The notes beneath the pieces were generated by a model that saw nothing but the letters and a program-made list of their open reading frames with translations, made no database searches and was not told the DNA's origin. DNA of 64,000 bases from Russula earlei (Eukaryota; Basidiomycota; Agaricomycetes; Russulales; Russulaceae), in assembly GCA_025769875.1 (NCBI GenBank), contig JAGFNK010000054.1:111870-175869 (forward strand), read 5' to 3'. Of the stretch, positions 1 to 11,051 are shown in pieces; position 1 is the first letter of the stretch; each line of letters starts with the position of its first letter. A program made the position numbers and the translations under genes.

Positions 1-3000
1 AAAGAAAAAAAATAAAAATAACCCAACAAGTTCGGGGAGAGCGTAATACAGCGGTCGTCACCGTCGTTCCGCCCTCGACGAAATGACAATGACAAAACAA
101 TGACGTTGACGTCGCTCAGCACCTTTGTGTCCCAACCAGGGATTTCGTTTTGGCTCGCTCAAAATTGGGGGTTGAGCTTATGGAACCCCCCCCTCCCCCT
201 CCTGGCATGTTGTTAACGACGAAAATAATACAAAGGTAAGGTTAAGGTTCTTGTTTTCGCCCTTCTTCCCTCACCTCGCCTTTACCGTGCCGTTCCCTTC
301 GCCTCCCAACTACCCATCGGAGAAGCTTTCGGAGATGGAATTTTTACAGGGGTCATCAAGCAAGCACGTTTACGCGGGGGGTGGTGGAGGAAACGGGGAA
401 AGTCTGGGCCGGGCCGACGATCTGCCAACGGCCGTAGTTGGTGGCGATGGTGTGGGTGTACCCGACAGGCGCAGCCGTCCCCCGTCCCCCCAGATGGATG
501 AGCTGGGCGGTCGAGATGCAAACGGATTAGTTCCGAAAAAAAAAAAAAAAAATTGCGAAGCCAACGCGATAAGGCGAAAAACCCGAATTGAATGAAGGGG
601 GTTACGTATGTGGTGGCAGCGAGGGCTCGCTCCGCTCTCGGAGGATCCACCTGCGCGCCGTCCGCATGACGGCGCGCATTCCGTCCGCTGTTGTTTGTGA
701 TGAACGTGGGTGTGTAATGTATGTGTGTGGTGTTGTGTATGGCCTGCATGTTTATGGTATGGTTCCGGATGGACGTGAGACGGCCAGCACGCCGGGCCCC
801 ACCCACCGCTTAAATTATTTTGCGTTCAATGAATCAACGACGCCACGCACTCTTGAACAAGACGGATCAAGGAAAGCGAGGAGGCGGTTTTCGGATGGGC
901 TGGGGGAGCGAGCAGGGGGGTGGGGGGGGGGGGGGGGGCGAAACGAGCACGAATACACACACGCCGTTTGCCGTGCCGGATACGACGATACGCCCGTTGG
1001 GACGGAACCACATGTTGTTTGGCGAGGCGTGCCCCTTCCAACCCCTCGCTCCCACCCACTCCACCCCGGCCAGGCCTGGCAGGGGCGCAGCGGGAAGCAC
1101 GGAGAACGGAGAGAGCTTTCGCGCGGAGGCGCGAGGAGAAACTCGATTGGTCACACTAGTACTATGCGTTCGTCGCCGGGGCTCGCGGCGTAAAACTGTT
1201 TCGCACCTCACGCGAAACAGTTTACACCGAGAGGGAGGGAAGGAAAAAATAACATAAAGGGGATCGAACAGATGCATCCATGCCGACGTTGTCACCAGTT
1301 GTCAGTGCTTCATTGCGTGCTCATGATCATGCGGGACCTTTGTCGTCGTCGTGATCCCATCCATTAGTCGGAGCTGGAAACGGTCTCACTTCTGGGAGTG
1401 GAGTTGGATCGAAAGAAGGGACAGGATGATACTACGATATAGATAACAGACTGGCGTTTCAGCACGACCGAGTCCCGTGGATTCGGAGATGGTGCAACGG
1501 AGATGGTGCAACAACAAATGCCATGCCCTGTTGGGAATTTCCGACTGCCCATGCATGGCATTTGTGCAAAGATATTCCCGGTCTGATGGGACTGACTAAC
1601 AAACTGCTCCGGAGCCAACACACAGACAGACACCGAGGAAACCAAAAGCGACATCTCTCAGAGATTATGGCGACGCACTGCGGCCGAGGAAATTCAATTC
1701 CAGCAACCCCACTCTCCACTCTATTATGCAAAGGTAGCTCACTCCATGGATGTGGGAGTGAGGGATATTGAGTCGATCGAAAACGGACCATAGCTCCCCG
1801 AGGGGGGCGTTCTTGGCCAAATAAAACGGGTCGGATGGGGAAAGTTGGGAGGTAAAATTTGACTTGATCAATACCTTCCATACCTCCCTTGGTCGGGTAG
1901 AGTGTGGCAGAGCCACTTTTTTGATGATCACTCGATTGGGGACGATTTCGTGTCCGCAGCCACGACCGGTTTTTTTTTTCCACGGGTTTTACAATACAAG
2001 GTGGAATCGTGTCGTGTTGACGTCGTCGGAAAGTAGCGAGGTGAGGGAAAAGGGGAAAACAGTTGCGGAGTGCATTTAGTTATTTTTTTTAAGGGATGGA
2101 TGCCTCCACGATCTCACATCTGTTACACGAGTGGCTGTCGAACGAATATCACAGGGTGGTGGTGAAACCGCGGAGTCCACGAAAAGCAGTTGATGCAGAT
2201 CACAGAATTCTGGATCACCCACCACCCTACCACCTAAACGCGGCGACGCGTTTAACTTGATGTGGACAGGGGCCCTGAGAGGCGCGGGCCTGATCATTGA
2301 GGTCGAGTGCGCTGAAAGAGAAAAGAAAAAAAAGAGACACGAGGGAATGCAGGGAGGTGACGTCGACTATCGGGAATCGCTTGCCGAACAAGGATCCTAA
2401 AAGAAGGCAGTGAGCCTCGGTATCTCGCGGGCTAACTCGAGTTGCGACTAATTATGGGAGGCGGATGAGTGAGTCCGCGCGGGGCCAATACGAAATTAGA
2501 TAGGAGGGAGGAGAGCCGCTAAGGGCTGGACGGGTTGTCACAGTATGGGTATTACAGACTTACCGTATACCGTACAAGACAACACAGCTATCTATCAAAT
2601 GAATCTCCGTCAGGGTAGGGGTGGGGGGAAATGGAGTATGAAACCGGGCGGCCGCATCGATGTACATTGCGTGTGAGAGTTTTAGGATGTGCATGTAGGA
2701 AATGGGAAAAGCGGTGAACAGTGGCACGGCGACGAGCGTCGGACGTGTCTGATGGATGGCGCGAAGAGGCGCGGTTTGGGTTGGGTTGGGAAGCGTGACG
2801 TTCGGGACAAGGCAGCCACATTGGATTGGAATCTGTGAATGAGATCCACGCATTTGGCTTACATGACAAATGCCGGACCAGGCACAGCGAGTGGAAAGGA
2901 AGTGAGGAAGAGAAAGTAGCCGTAGTTCCCGATGCAGAAAGGAATGGGACCGTTCGCGGGATGTGAATCGCGTCGAGAGTGAGTGAATCTCAGATCTAGC

Positions 3001-4182
3001 CTCTCAAAGATTCATTGGTTGCCGCATCTCCCCAGCGCTGATCGATTGTACGCATCCATATGTACATAAAAAAAAAAAAAAAAGGAGCGAGCAGGAAACA
3101 AGGAACATGGGATTACTACCCGGCAAGTTGCGAACGATGGGTTTAGCTGATTTAGAGCGCAGAGCGCTCAAAGTGAGAAGCAGGGGGGGGGGAGAGAAGT
3201 CGCATTGGAATTGGGGAGTAATATTACGGAACAGGAGAAGGGACGAGGGGCAGTTCTGTTGTGGAGGATCCGGGTGAACTAGAGTGAGGGGGTGTTTGGT
3301 TCACAAAGAGAAACAAGCGAAGACGAGATGGAGAGCGCGGAGATGGAAAGTGTGGTAACGAGGTGACCTGGAGTTTGGCAGAGCGGGGGAGGGATAGCCC
3401 CATGAGGAATGTGTTGCGGCTAGAGACAAAAGGTTGTCGAGGGATGAGTTGGGAGAGAGGAGCGTGGGAGAGGAAGATGCTTATGTGATTTACCGGATAT
3501 GGGGGGGGGAGAGGGAGAGGCTATGGGGAATCCCTGGGGGAATCCCGCATGGATGTAAGAGCCGAGGCAAATGGTGACGAGTTGAGGCGAGGTGAGAGCG
3601 AGGTGAGAGTTTATGATGTGTTTGTTTGTTTTGGACGATCTCGAATCTTGGATTGTGATCATGGACGCGATGGCATGGCACGCCACGCCACACCACGCCA
3701 TGCCACGCCACGCCATGGCACACGCCATGCCATCGCATCCCGAAGGTCATCGTCGGTGGATGAAAAGTCCCATCGCCATCCCATCTCGCAAAAGGTCAGA
3801 TCCCCTGAAGCGGAAATTCCGCACCGTTTACATATACATATTATTTATTTTCCCCGATCCCTTTTTTTGGTCCTTCCTATTACCGTGCCGTGCCGTCGCG
3901 TCGTTCCCGACTGGGACTGGGACTCTCTCCCAACGCTTTCATATACCAGCCCCTTATTGGTCTTACAATATGTTCTGTTCCCGTTCCCGCAAGTTTGCTG
4001 CCTCTCCTTCATGGCCGTTATATCTCTCTCCTCTCCTCTACCTTTCCCTCTTCCTCCTCACCACGCAATGACCCTCCCTTCTCTGCCCTCCGACGTCCTC
4101 ACCTTCACCGCGTCTTATCCTTCATGGCAACACTTCCACACCATCACTCCTCCTTGGTCTTCAAAACCTCACCACCCGACGA
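1..4182. other. Intergenic, low-complexity; no gene supported
   Basis: No open frame here shows recognisable protein features; the longer frames are proline/arginine/serine-rich readings of simple sequence. The stretch contains poly-A runs (about 539-552 and 3068-3083), a G-run near 916-938 and a CCACG-type tandem repeat near 3675-3725. It probably holds the promoter and 5' leader of the cyclin gene that begins near 4183; the C/T-rich stretch 3960-4180 just before it is typical of fungal core promoters. Confidence 0.5.
3672..3733. repeat. Short tandem repeat, about 5-bp unit (CCACG/CCATG)
   Basis: A degenerate run of CACGCCACGC / CATGCCACGC units covers about 60 bp and then breaks down into unique sequence. 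It lies upstream of the cyclin gene. Nothing suggests it is translated. Confidence 0.7.
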
Positions 4183-6066
4183 ATGACCACCTTGCCTCCA
4201 ATCACTTCCTTACAACGTCAGTATCATTACAGGGACACGGCTTGTTCGTTTCGCCATCCTCTTCTTTTCCCTTTCGTCACTCAAACAAGGCCCACAGTAC
4301 CTCCTCTCGCTGCTCTACAACCCCCTCAACATCTCCAAGTCACGCCCATCCTTGTCACTCCGGCGGACGCGTCGCGGTCATCACTGTCGTATGCCGCCAA
4401 CCCCGCCTGGGGACAGAAGCCACCGACCCCCCCTCCGGACATCGTACCTTCTGAAGAACACGTCGCGAGCTGGTTCAGCGACTCACGTTCCCATTCTTCT
4501 CAGTACACCGCAGAGAACACCTGTGAAATGATCTGCTATCTCTGGTTCTCTCAGTCCTCAAACCTCAGCCCCGTCAACACGTCTCCTTCCCAGCCCTTTA
4601 TACCCTTCAATCCCAAAACTGCCAGGCTTCAATTCTCCGTCTCCTCGGTATTTGTACATTTCATGCAAAAGCTTCTTCAGACGACTCAGCTCAGTCAATC
4701 CGTCATTGTATTATCGTTACACTATGTCTTTCGGCTCAAAGAGCGTAACAGCGGGACCGTCGCCCACCCCGGAAGCGAGTTTCGTGTCGCAGTCGCCGCA
4801 CTCATGATGGCGAACAAGTTTGTCGACGAGTGAGCGACCCGTTATCTTTCAACGTGACTTGGATACTTAACGACGCGTTTCCAGCAACACCTATACAAAT
4901 AAGACCTGGTCGGAGGTGTCTGGTATCGAGTTGAACGAAATCAACAAGATGGAGCGCGAGTTTCTCGCTGGCATAGATTTCAACCTTTACGTGGACAAGG
5001 AGACATACGTCCGCTGGGTCGGGCTCTTGGAGGGTCTCGTAATGGCAAAGGAGCGAGGTAGTCGGCAGTGGAGGAGGTCCCGTCAAACACCGCGCGCGGT
5101 GACCGTCGCACGACCTGTGGCTCCGTTGACGACGCATTCGAAGGGTCGGACTTGGACAGCCCGGGCGCGTTCTTCGTCGCCGGTTCACCTGCCGCGTGGT
5201 ACGGGATCACCACGCTCGCTGATGAACGGCAACTCGCAGTATTCGCCGGAGATGAGAATCGAGGTCGAATCTCCACTCCATTCACGAGGGAAGCGTTCCG
5301 CTTTGGATGCATTCTCACCCGCCTCTGCTGCGTTCAATCTCGAACGGCCTGCAAAGAGGCCCATCAGCCTCGCCTTGGAAATTCCGCAGTCTTCGGCTGT
5401 CAGCGTTCACACACCCTCCCCTCTCGAGTCGCTGCAGTCCTTCTCAAAGCTGTCCCTCGGCTCGTCTCCCGCGCTTTCGCAGTGCGCTGAGGGCACCGCT
5501 GTGCTGGCGTCCGCAAGGCACGTTCCGCCTCAGACGTTGATCGCTTCGTATCGATTGGACCCTACCAAACCGAGGCCTGTCCCAAAGGTATGCGTCTGAC
5601 TGATTTGGATATGGCTGCGTGCTGACTAAGGGGCAGCACCTCTTCTTCTATTCTTTGGCAGGTTCCCCCATGGCAGAGGACAGCCGATCACGGAAGGGTT
5701 TATTGCGATATCACCAGCCTCCACAGTCGTCCGCGCCTTCCTGTCACGCATACCCTCCGCCACCAGTGCCTTATACTATTCAATCCGCTTCGACCAGCCC
5801 TCATCATTCCTCGGTCACGCTTCCTCCCGTGCTCCCCTCCAACAACTCGTTGCTTTCTTGGAACCGTACTGCCCCAGGCGCTGTCCTGTCGCACGATCCG
5901 AGCTACATTCCGTGCTGTGGACGTGCACGAGTCACTCCCCGGATTGCGTGAGGCGATGGTTCCTTTGGCTCCTTTTGCCAACGCGGGTCCTCCCGGCGTC
6001 CACTATCATTACCCTACACCCGCATACTCCCCTGATTATCACTGGCGTCGCGGACGTCGCCTTTAA
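4183..6066 (+). CDS. Pcl/Pho80-family cyclin (multi-exon)
   Basis: Cyclin of the fungal type that partners a Pho85/Cdk5-like kinase. Exon 1 (4183-4829) carries the start of the cyclin box, including a helix with FVHFMQKLLQTTQLSQSVIV and, at its end, FRVAVAALMMANKFVD, the classic cyclin-box helix motif. Intron 4830-4884 (55 bp, GTGAGC...CCAG) joins in frame to NTYTNKTWSEVSGIELNEIN and MEREFLAGIDFNLYV, the second half of the box. Exon 2 ends at 5587; intron 5588-5636 leads to HLFFYSLAGSP and a Pro/Ser/His-rich tail. The tail frame opened at 5637 stops at 5951, but the neighbouring frame downstream (about 5870-6066, LPGLREAMVPLAPFANAGPP and YHYPTPAY) looks more like the real C-terminus, reachable by a 62-bp intron (GTCACG...CCCCAG, about 5812-5873). 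A further exon-like stretch (6314-6424, FNYHHGWPVGPF) could extend it again. Cyclin identity is firm; the exact 3' end is not. Confidence 0.8.
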
Positions 6067-6424
6067 TTCTTGTCTGGGTATTCATGCCACGCTACGAACT
6101 ACGGGCCTTTTGACCTTTTTGTCTCTACACGCATCACATAATCTTATTGTACACCACCCACGATCCATCTTCCGCACGCTCGCATACAACCTACGTTCTG
6201 CATTTTCGGACTCGTTCAATTCATTCACCTCGCATGTCATATTCCTCCACACTTCCTGAGAAATTACCGGTTTTATCCTTACCAACTCGCACTTTGTATC
6301 ACCATCCCCAGGGTTTGATTTCTCGGTTTACAATTGTGCACGTGCAAACATGATGCAATTCAATTATCATCATGGCTGGCCAGTGGGACCATTTTCCGAG
6401 ATGCCGGCGTATAAACGATGCTGA

Positions 6425-8702
6425 ATGCAGATCTCGACCGCCGATGTCCAAGCGCTCGCGGGAACATACAGGTACCGGCCTTCCCTATCCGATTGACTAT
6501 TTTTCGCAATACATTTTGGTCCCATGCTTATTCCCGTTTTCGGTATGCGGTTGCCATCCTCGGCGAGTTGAACATAACATTCAAAGAGGGAGAAGAGAGC
6601 AAGGAGAGAGGAAGAGCTTCCACGCCACACGATCACGAAGGATCTCCGGCCTGCTCACTGCGTTGGTCCTTGTCTTCTGTCTTTGCGGCTGCCCAAATAG
6701 CCATACAATCGAGGGCGTGCGAGGGCTAGAACCGGGAAAGTTTTTCCCCTTTTCACCGCCTACGGGTGATGTGATGGATCGATTTCTCCGCTAGTCCAGG
6801 CCTGGTGGACTTCTCACACCAGTGACGCTCAACCTGAACTGAACCTAGGTGGAGACCTGTGCGGGCGCGGCGGAGAAAATCAGAAAAAAATCAAAGAGGT
6901 CAAATTACAAAAAGCTTAAATCCCGCGTCCCTAACTGCTCACTCATAATCCGTGCCATATCACGGATCGGATTGGATCGGATTGGGATTGGAAACGATTA
7001 TTATCTAAATAAATTGGCTGTAACGACCGCCGCCACTGGAAACGGCGTGACCTCAACAGCGCCATTTTGTCATTTATCCTTTTTGAACCATGCCTTTTTT
7101 TTTTTTTCTCTCGCCCCTGTGTTCGTTCAGCCATCCCATCAGCCACAGCCCGCGCCAGCCGCGCCGCAGCACAGCCAGCAGAGAAGGAAGAGAGGTTGGG
7201 GGTGGGGTGTTTGTGCATTGCATGATTCGGATGTATTAGTCATCGAGTCAGATCCGCGCTCAATCGCAGTCATTCCAATCCAAAAAACCCCTTCGCCCGA
7301 CGGGTCTCGGGTCCACGTAGACACTAACGCAACGCACGTACGCATAACCAATAACACATGGTTCACCCCCACCCCCCCCCCCCCTTTTCCTTTTGACGCC
7401 GTCCAAATGGAAGCACAGTATAGCGTACATTGTGTGAAATGTGTGTTTGGGGAGTGGGCACACAAACACGACAATAACGTACATGCAACCCTTTCCGAGT
7501 CCCCCCCCCCCACTTTCCCCCTCTCTCCCGCCTCCGTGTCCCCTTGCGCGCTGGTCGCATTTTTGGCATATCCACATACGTTGGAATTCCCCTCCCGCGT
7601 TCCGGTACCCGCTTCAAAACAAAAAAAAACAAAAAAAAACAAAAGGGAGGGAAAAATGGCCAAACGTTAAAACGGGTGCTGTTGTATTGTAAAAACCTTC
7701 GTGGTGTAGTGCTTTTCTTTACCCGCATCCGCGCCCAACTCGGGATGGTGCCGTTCGGGGCACATTGCATTATAACGTACCGAGGTCTCATTATTACCTT
7801 TTCCTTCTCCCCCCACCCACCCTTCCGTGGATGGACGCGGCCGACTGTAACTGTATCTGGTACTGTATTGTACACGAACATTTCGCGCTTCTCGCTACAG
7901 GACGTTCCGGCACGTACCTCACCTCCTTCCGCGGGGAAAAAAAAAAGTCCATCCACATCCTGAGCCCGACCCGAGTCCCCCCGCGCGGCGACGACCCCTG
8001 GGTAGGGTAGGGTAGGGTGTGGAGCCAGGTCAAATCGAGCCTTGCCTTCCCTTTTCTTATCTTTTTCTTTTTTCGTCTCGATCCCCCTTATCAAAGAGAA
8101 TGTTTTTTTTTTTTTTTTTGCTAAATGCCACTCCTAATTGGACTTATAAGGTTTGTTTGTTATCAATGTTTTTTTTTTTTCTTTTCTTTTCCCTTTTCGT
8201 CGAACCCAAAAAGGGAAGAGATGGATAGGCAGGATAATTATGAGACGAGACGCAACGGACGGCGGGGAACCCATCCGCGCCCAGGGACGCCCGAACGGGT
8301 ATCATTTTTCGTATTCGACGGACGCCTGAGACTAGCGCGGTTTTTTCTTTTCTTTTCTTGTCCTTGTTGTTGTTTTGTTTTGTGCGCGCGCGCCGAGACG
8401 AGGGTACCAAAGGGGGTCAGACGTCAGAAACGAACAAGACACGGGGGGTGGGGGGGGGGAGAGAATGGCAAAACGATCCGACCCGATTTCGAATTGGGGG
8501 GGAAGGGTACGCGTGCGTACAACAAATACAAAAAGCAAAAAAAAAAAAAAACGATAGGAACTTTCCGGAACCACTTGCGCATACATGCGACGCGATGAAT
8601 CTCGAGAAGCAAGACGTCTGGTCTGGAAAACAAAAAACAAAAAAAAAGATCGACGCTTGCGGGTTGTGCGCGGGTACGACGGATTTGAAGTATGGGCAGG
8701 TA

Positions 8703-8733
<31 letters not shown>

Positions 8734-10244
8734 ATGCGGGTGCGGGTGCGGGTGCGGTGCGGACGAGCTCCAATTCCCCAAGTCCATCATCCTAATGGAT
8801 GGGGGGACGATGACCCGACCGAGAATCGGATCTCCCGTTCCGTTCCGCGTGCCAAACAGGAACGGACGCAGGGATATCAGACTCGAATGGAAGGAGAAAA
8901 AAAAAAAAAAAAAAACCCCCCCCCCCCGCGCTCCGAGGGGGAGGGGAGAGGGTGCGACGACCATGACATCTTTTCACATTTCGACATCGGCCGCGTGGAG
9001 CGCATGACACGTTATCTTTTCTTTTCTTTATTTTTTTTTGATGGGTTTTTGCTTCCAAGCAGGTGATGCCTGAGTCGGTCGTTTTTTTAAACATTTCATC
9101 TTGGAGCGCCGCGCGGGCTCACACAAATCTCGGAGTTCAACAACAACGGAGGGGAAGTCCCAGCTTCCCTCAGCCACTAGGGTCCAACCTAGGGTCACCA
9201 TCCCCCCTAGCCTAGTTCACGCGCTCCATGGGGAAAAAACTGCGCCGGGTTCCACGAAATCTGTCAAAAATCTGCTCACACACTTGTCTTTGGGTATTTG
9301 TCTCTCATGGGCTTAGTATGGCCGCGCGCGAGCGGAAAAAGCTGAGTCGAGTCGAGCCCGTGGGTACTGCGCTGTATGGCATGACCTGGCCTTTCCGCAT
9401 GAAAGGATCCAGACAGCCGTACGCTGACTAGGTTTATCATAGTACGCTGACAGCACGGCACGGGAAGCACCCCCTCTTTTTCGGACTCTAGTTCTTTGGG
9501 TGCCACCGATCTGATTACAGGCGGAGGCGGTGATTGGACGGGTGCCGCGGGAGGGGTCCCAAAAGCAAATCTCTCTTCTCTCGAAAGAACGACCCAAAAA
9601 AAAAAAAAGATGTTTTACAATGTAGTTGCCGATGGTCCCAGCAGCCGACTTGAGGTCTCCTCCTATTCCAAAGCCCGTTTTTCCATCGCTCTTCTGTTCT
9701 GTTCTGTTCTGGGCCCCTCCACTTTCGCTTACTCGGGACCCCTGGGGGTTTGAAACGGCACGCGGCAGGGAGAATGACCGAGTGACACACCACCTTGTCA
9801 AGGCAGGTGGGGGGAACGTAACGATCCGAGTCACGGACCCCCAGATTCGGCTAGGTGGGCAGGAACACGTAAGGTTTGGAAATGGCGGTGTCTGTTCTAG
9901 CCGTGGCGCGTGATCCCTTACCATCCATAGCCGCCAGCGATGCGATCCAATGCCCCTCCAACAGCCCGAGACCACGCCGTGAGTCAGTACGAAAAAAAAG
10001 AACGAATCCCTTCTCAGGTTTGACATAACAGGCCGCAACAAATCGCCCCTGAAACAGAACAAAACGGAATATATGACTCTGACGGGCGTCGTGCCCCCGA
10101 TGATAACGATCCCATTGGACGCGAACCCCGCGTAGATATGAACACAAGGACGTCGTTCCCTTCAGAGGCTAAGAGCTGGCGGGTGGGTCATGAGGCCACC
10201 GACAAGTCCGAGACAGGCAAATCAGCCTCCGCGGGCGCCACAGG
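6425..10244. other. Intergenic, simple-sequence rich; no gene supported
   Basis: About 3.8 kb with many poly-T, poly-A, poly-C and poly-G tracts and GC-skewed microsatellites. Long open frames exist on both strands but read as runs of Phe/Lys/Gly/Pro generated by homopolymers. I see no domain, no consistent exon chain and no RNA gene. Confidence 0.45.
8701..8762. repeat. Microsatellite: GGGATGC then GGGTGC units
   Basis: Consecutive GGGATGC units grade into GGGTGC/GGTGC units over about 60 bp. It is non-coding and sits in the simple-sequence-rich gap between the cyclin gene and the 10.2-kb gene. Confidence 0.75.
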
Positions 10245-10853
10245 TCACAACTGTGGCGGCGGCGCATCATCCCCTTCCGAGGTCGCTGTCTTGCGCTTGG
10301 CCTTTTGAGCTGCTGCTGCTACTTCCGCGCGCAGGCGCGACATATTTGAGGCGGCAAACCCTTGCGTAAACTGATACCCAGACAGGATTCCGGTGACTGA
10401 TGGCATGAATGTCACGTTGGTCACGTCAGGAGAAAATGATAAGGAAGAAATAGGAGGCGAGGAGACTCCGGCCGTGGCGCCGGCCTTGGGGGTCATTGTG
10501 CTATAGGGGCTCACTCACTGGTTCCTGCGATGTAAGTGTTGGTTCTACTGAGGCCCAATCTGCTACCGATGATGGCTAAACGCGGAGACAAGGAGCGGTG
10601 GTGTTGAGACGGCAGAAGATGAAGGGGAAGAGAAGCGGACCTCCGATGAGACCTGCGGTGAGGCCTGCGAACGCACCGTCACGCCAGGCGTTCTAAAGAG
10701 AGGAAAGGAAAAGATTAGAACATGGGGAGTGGAGTGGGGAAACAACGTTCGAAAAGGAAGAGCAAAAGCAAGGAAAATAATCGTGAGACATACGCCGTTA
10801 GCCCGAGCCACGGCATCGATGGGGATGGGGAGGGCATTGTCAGATTCAGACAT
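10245..10853 (-). CDS. Small glycine-rich membrane protein, unknown function
   Basis: Four exons on the minus strand: 10794-10853, 10641-10692, 10519-10575 and 10245-10396, with GT-AG introns of 101, 65 and 122 bp. The frame closes exactly (321 nt, 106 residues), which supports the model. The protein begins MSESDNALPIPIDAVARANG, then has two short hydrophobic segments: one with repeated small residues (AFAGLTAGLIGAIIGSRLGL) and one around ITGILSGYQFTQGF. The tail SNMSRLRAEVAAAAQKAKRK is basic and helical and ends in an acidic, proline-rich tip. The glycine spacing resembles a glycine zipper, as in small organelle membrane proteins, but I do not recognise the family. It is divergent from SPO22. 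Confidence 0.7.
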
Positions 10854-10928
10854 GCTGAACGAGCAGAGCGCAAGCGATCCACCTCTCGTTGGTTGGCCAC
10901 GCCCGCTGTCCGTCATTCGGTCAATCGA

Positions 10929-10957
10929 CGTGACGGAATTGTCACATTTCCGTCACG
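10929..10957. promoter_or_regulatory. 10-bp perfect inverted repeat in a divergent promoter
   Basis: CGTGACGGAA and TTCCGTCACG form a perfect inverted repeat with a 9-nt spacer that itself contains GTCAC. It lies in the 198-bp gap between the start codons of the small membrane protein (-) and SPO22 (+). The TGACG cores resemble half-sites of bZIP (CRE/ATF-type) factors; that assignment is inference. Confidence 0.45.
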
Positions 10958-11051
10958 GCATCGCTTACCGTCGTTCTCTCCTCCGTAACCCTCAGGCGCT
11001 GTGTTTTTTTTTTTTTGTCCTTTCCTTCTTATTCCCCATTCCGTCCTCGTA

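Noticed and set aside
282..1295. Overlapping long open frames on both strands (up to 200 codons)
   Set aside because: They depend on GC-rich and homopolymer sequence, show no domain or splice logic, and mirror each other on opposite strands.
7139..8964. Several open frames over 140 codons in both strands
   Set aside because: Composition is dominated by Phe/Lys/Gly/Pro runs from poly-T, poly-A and poly-G tracts; no conserved segment.
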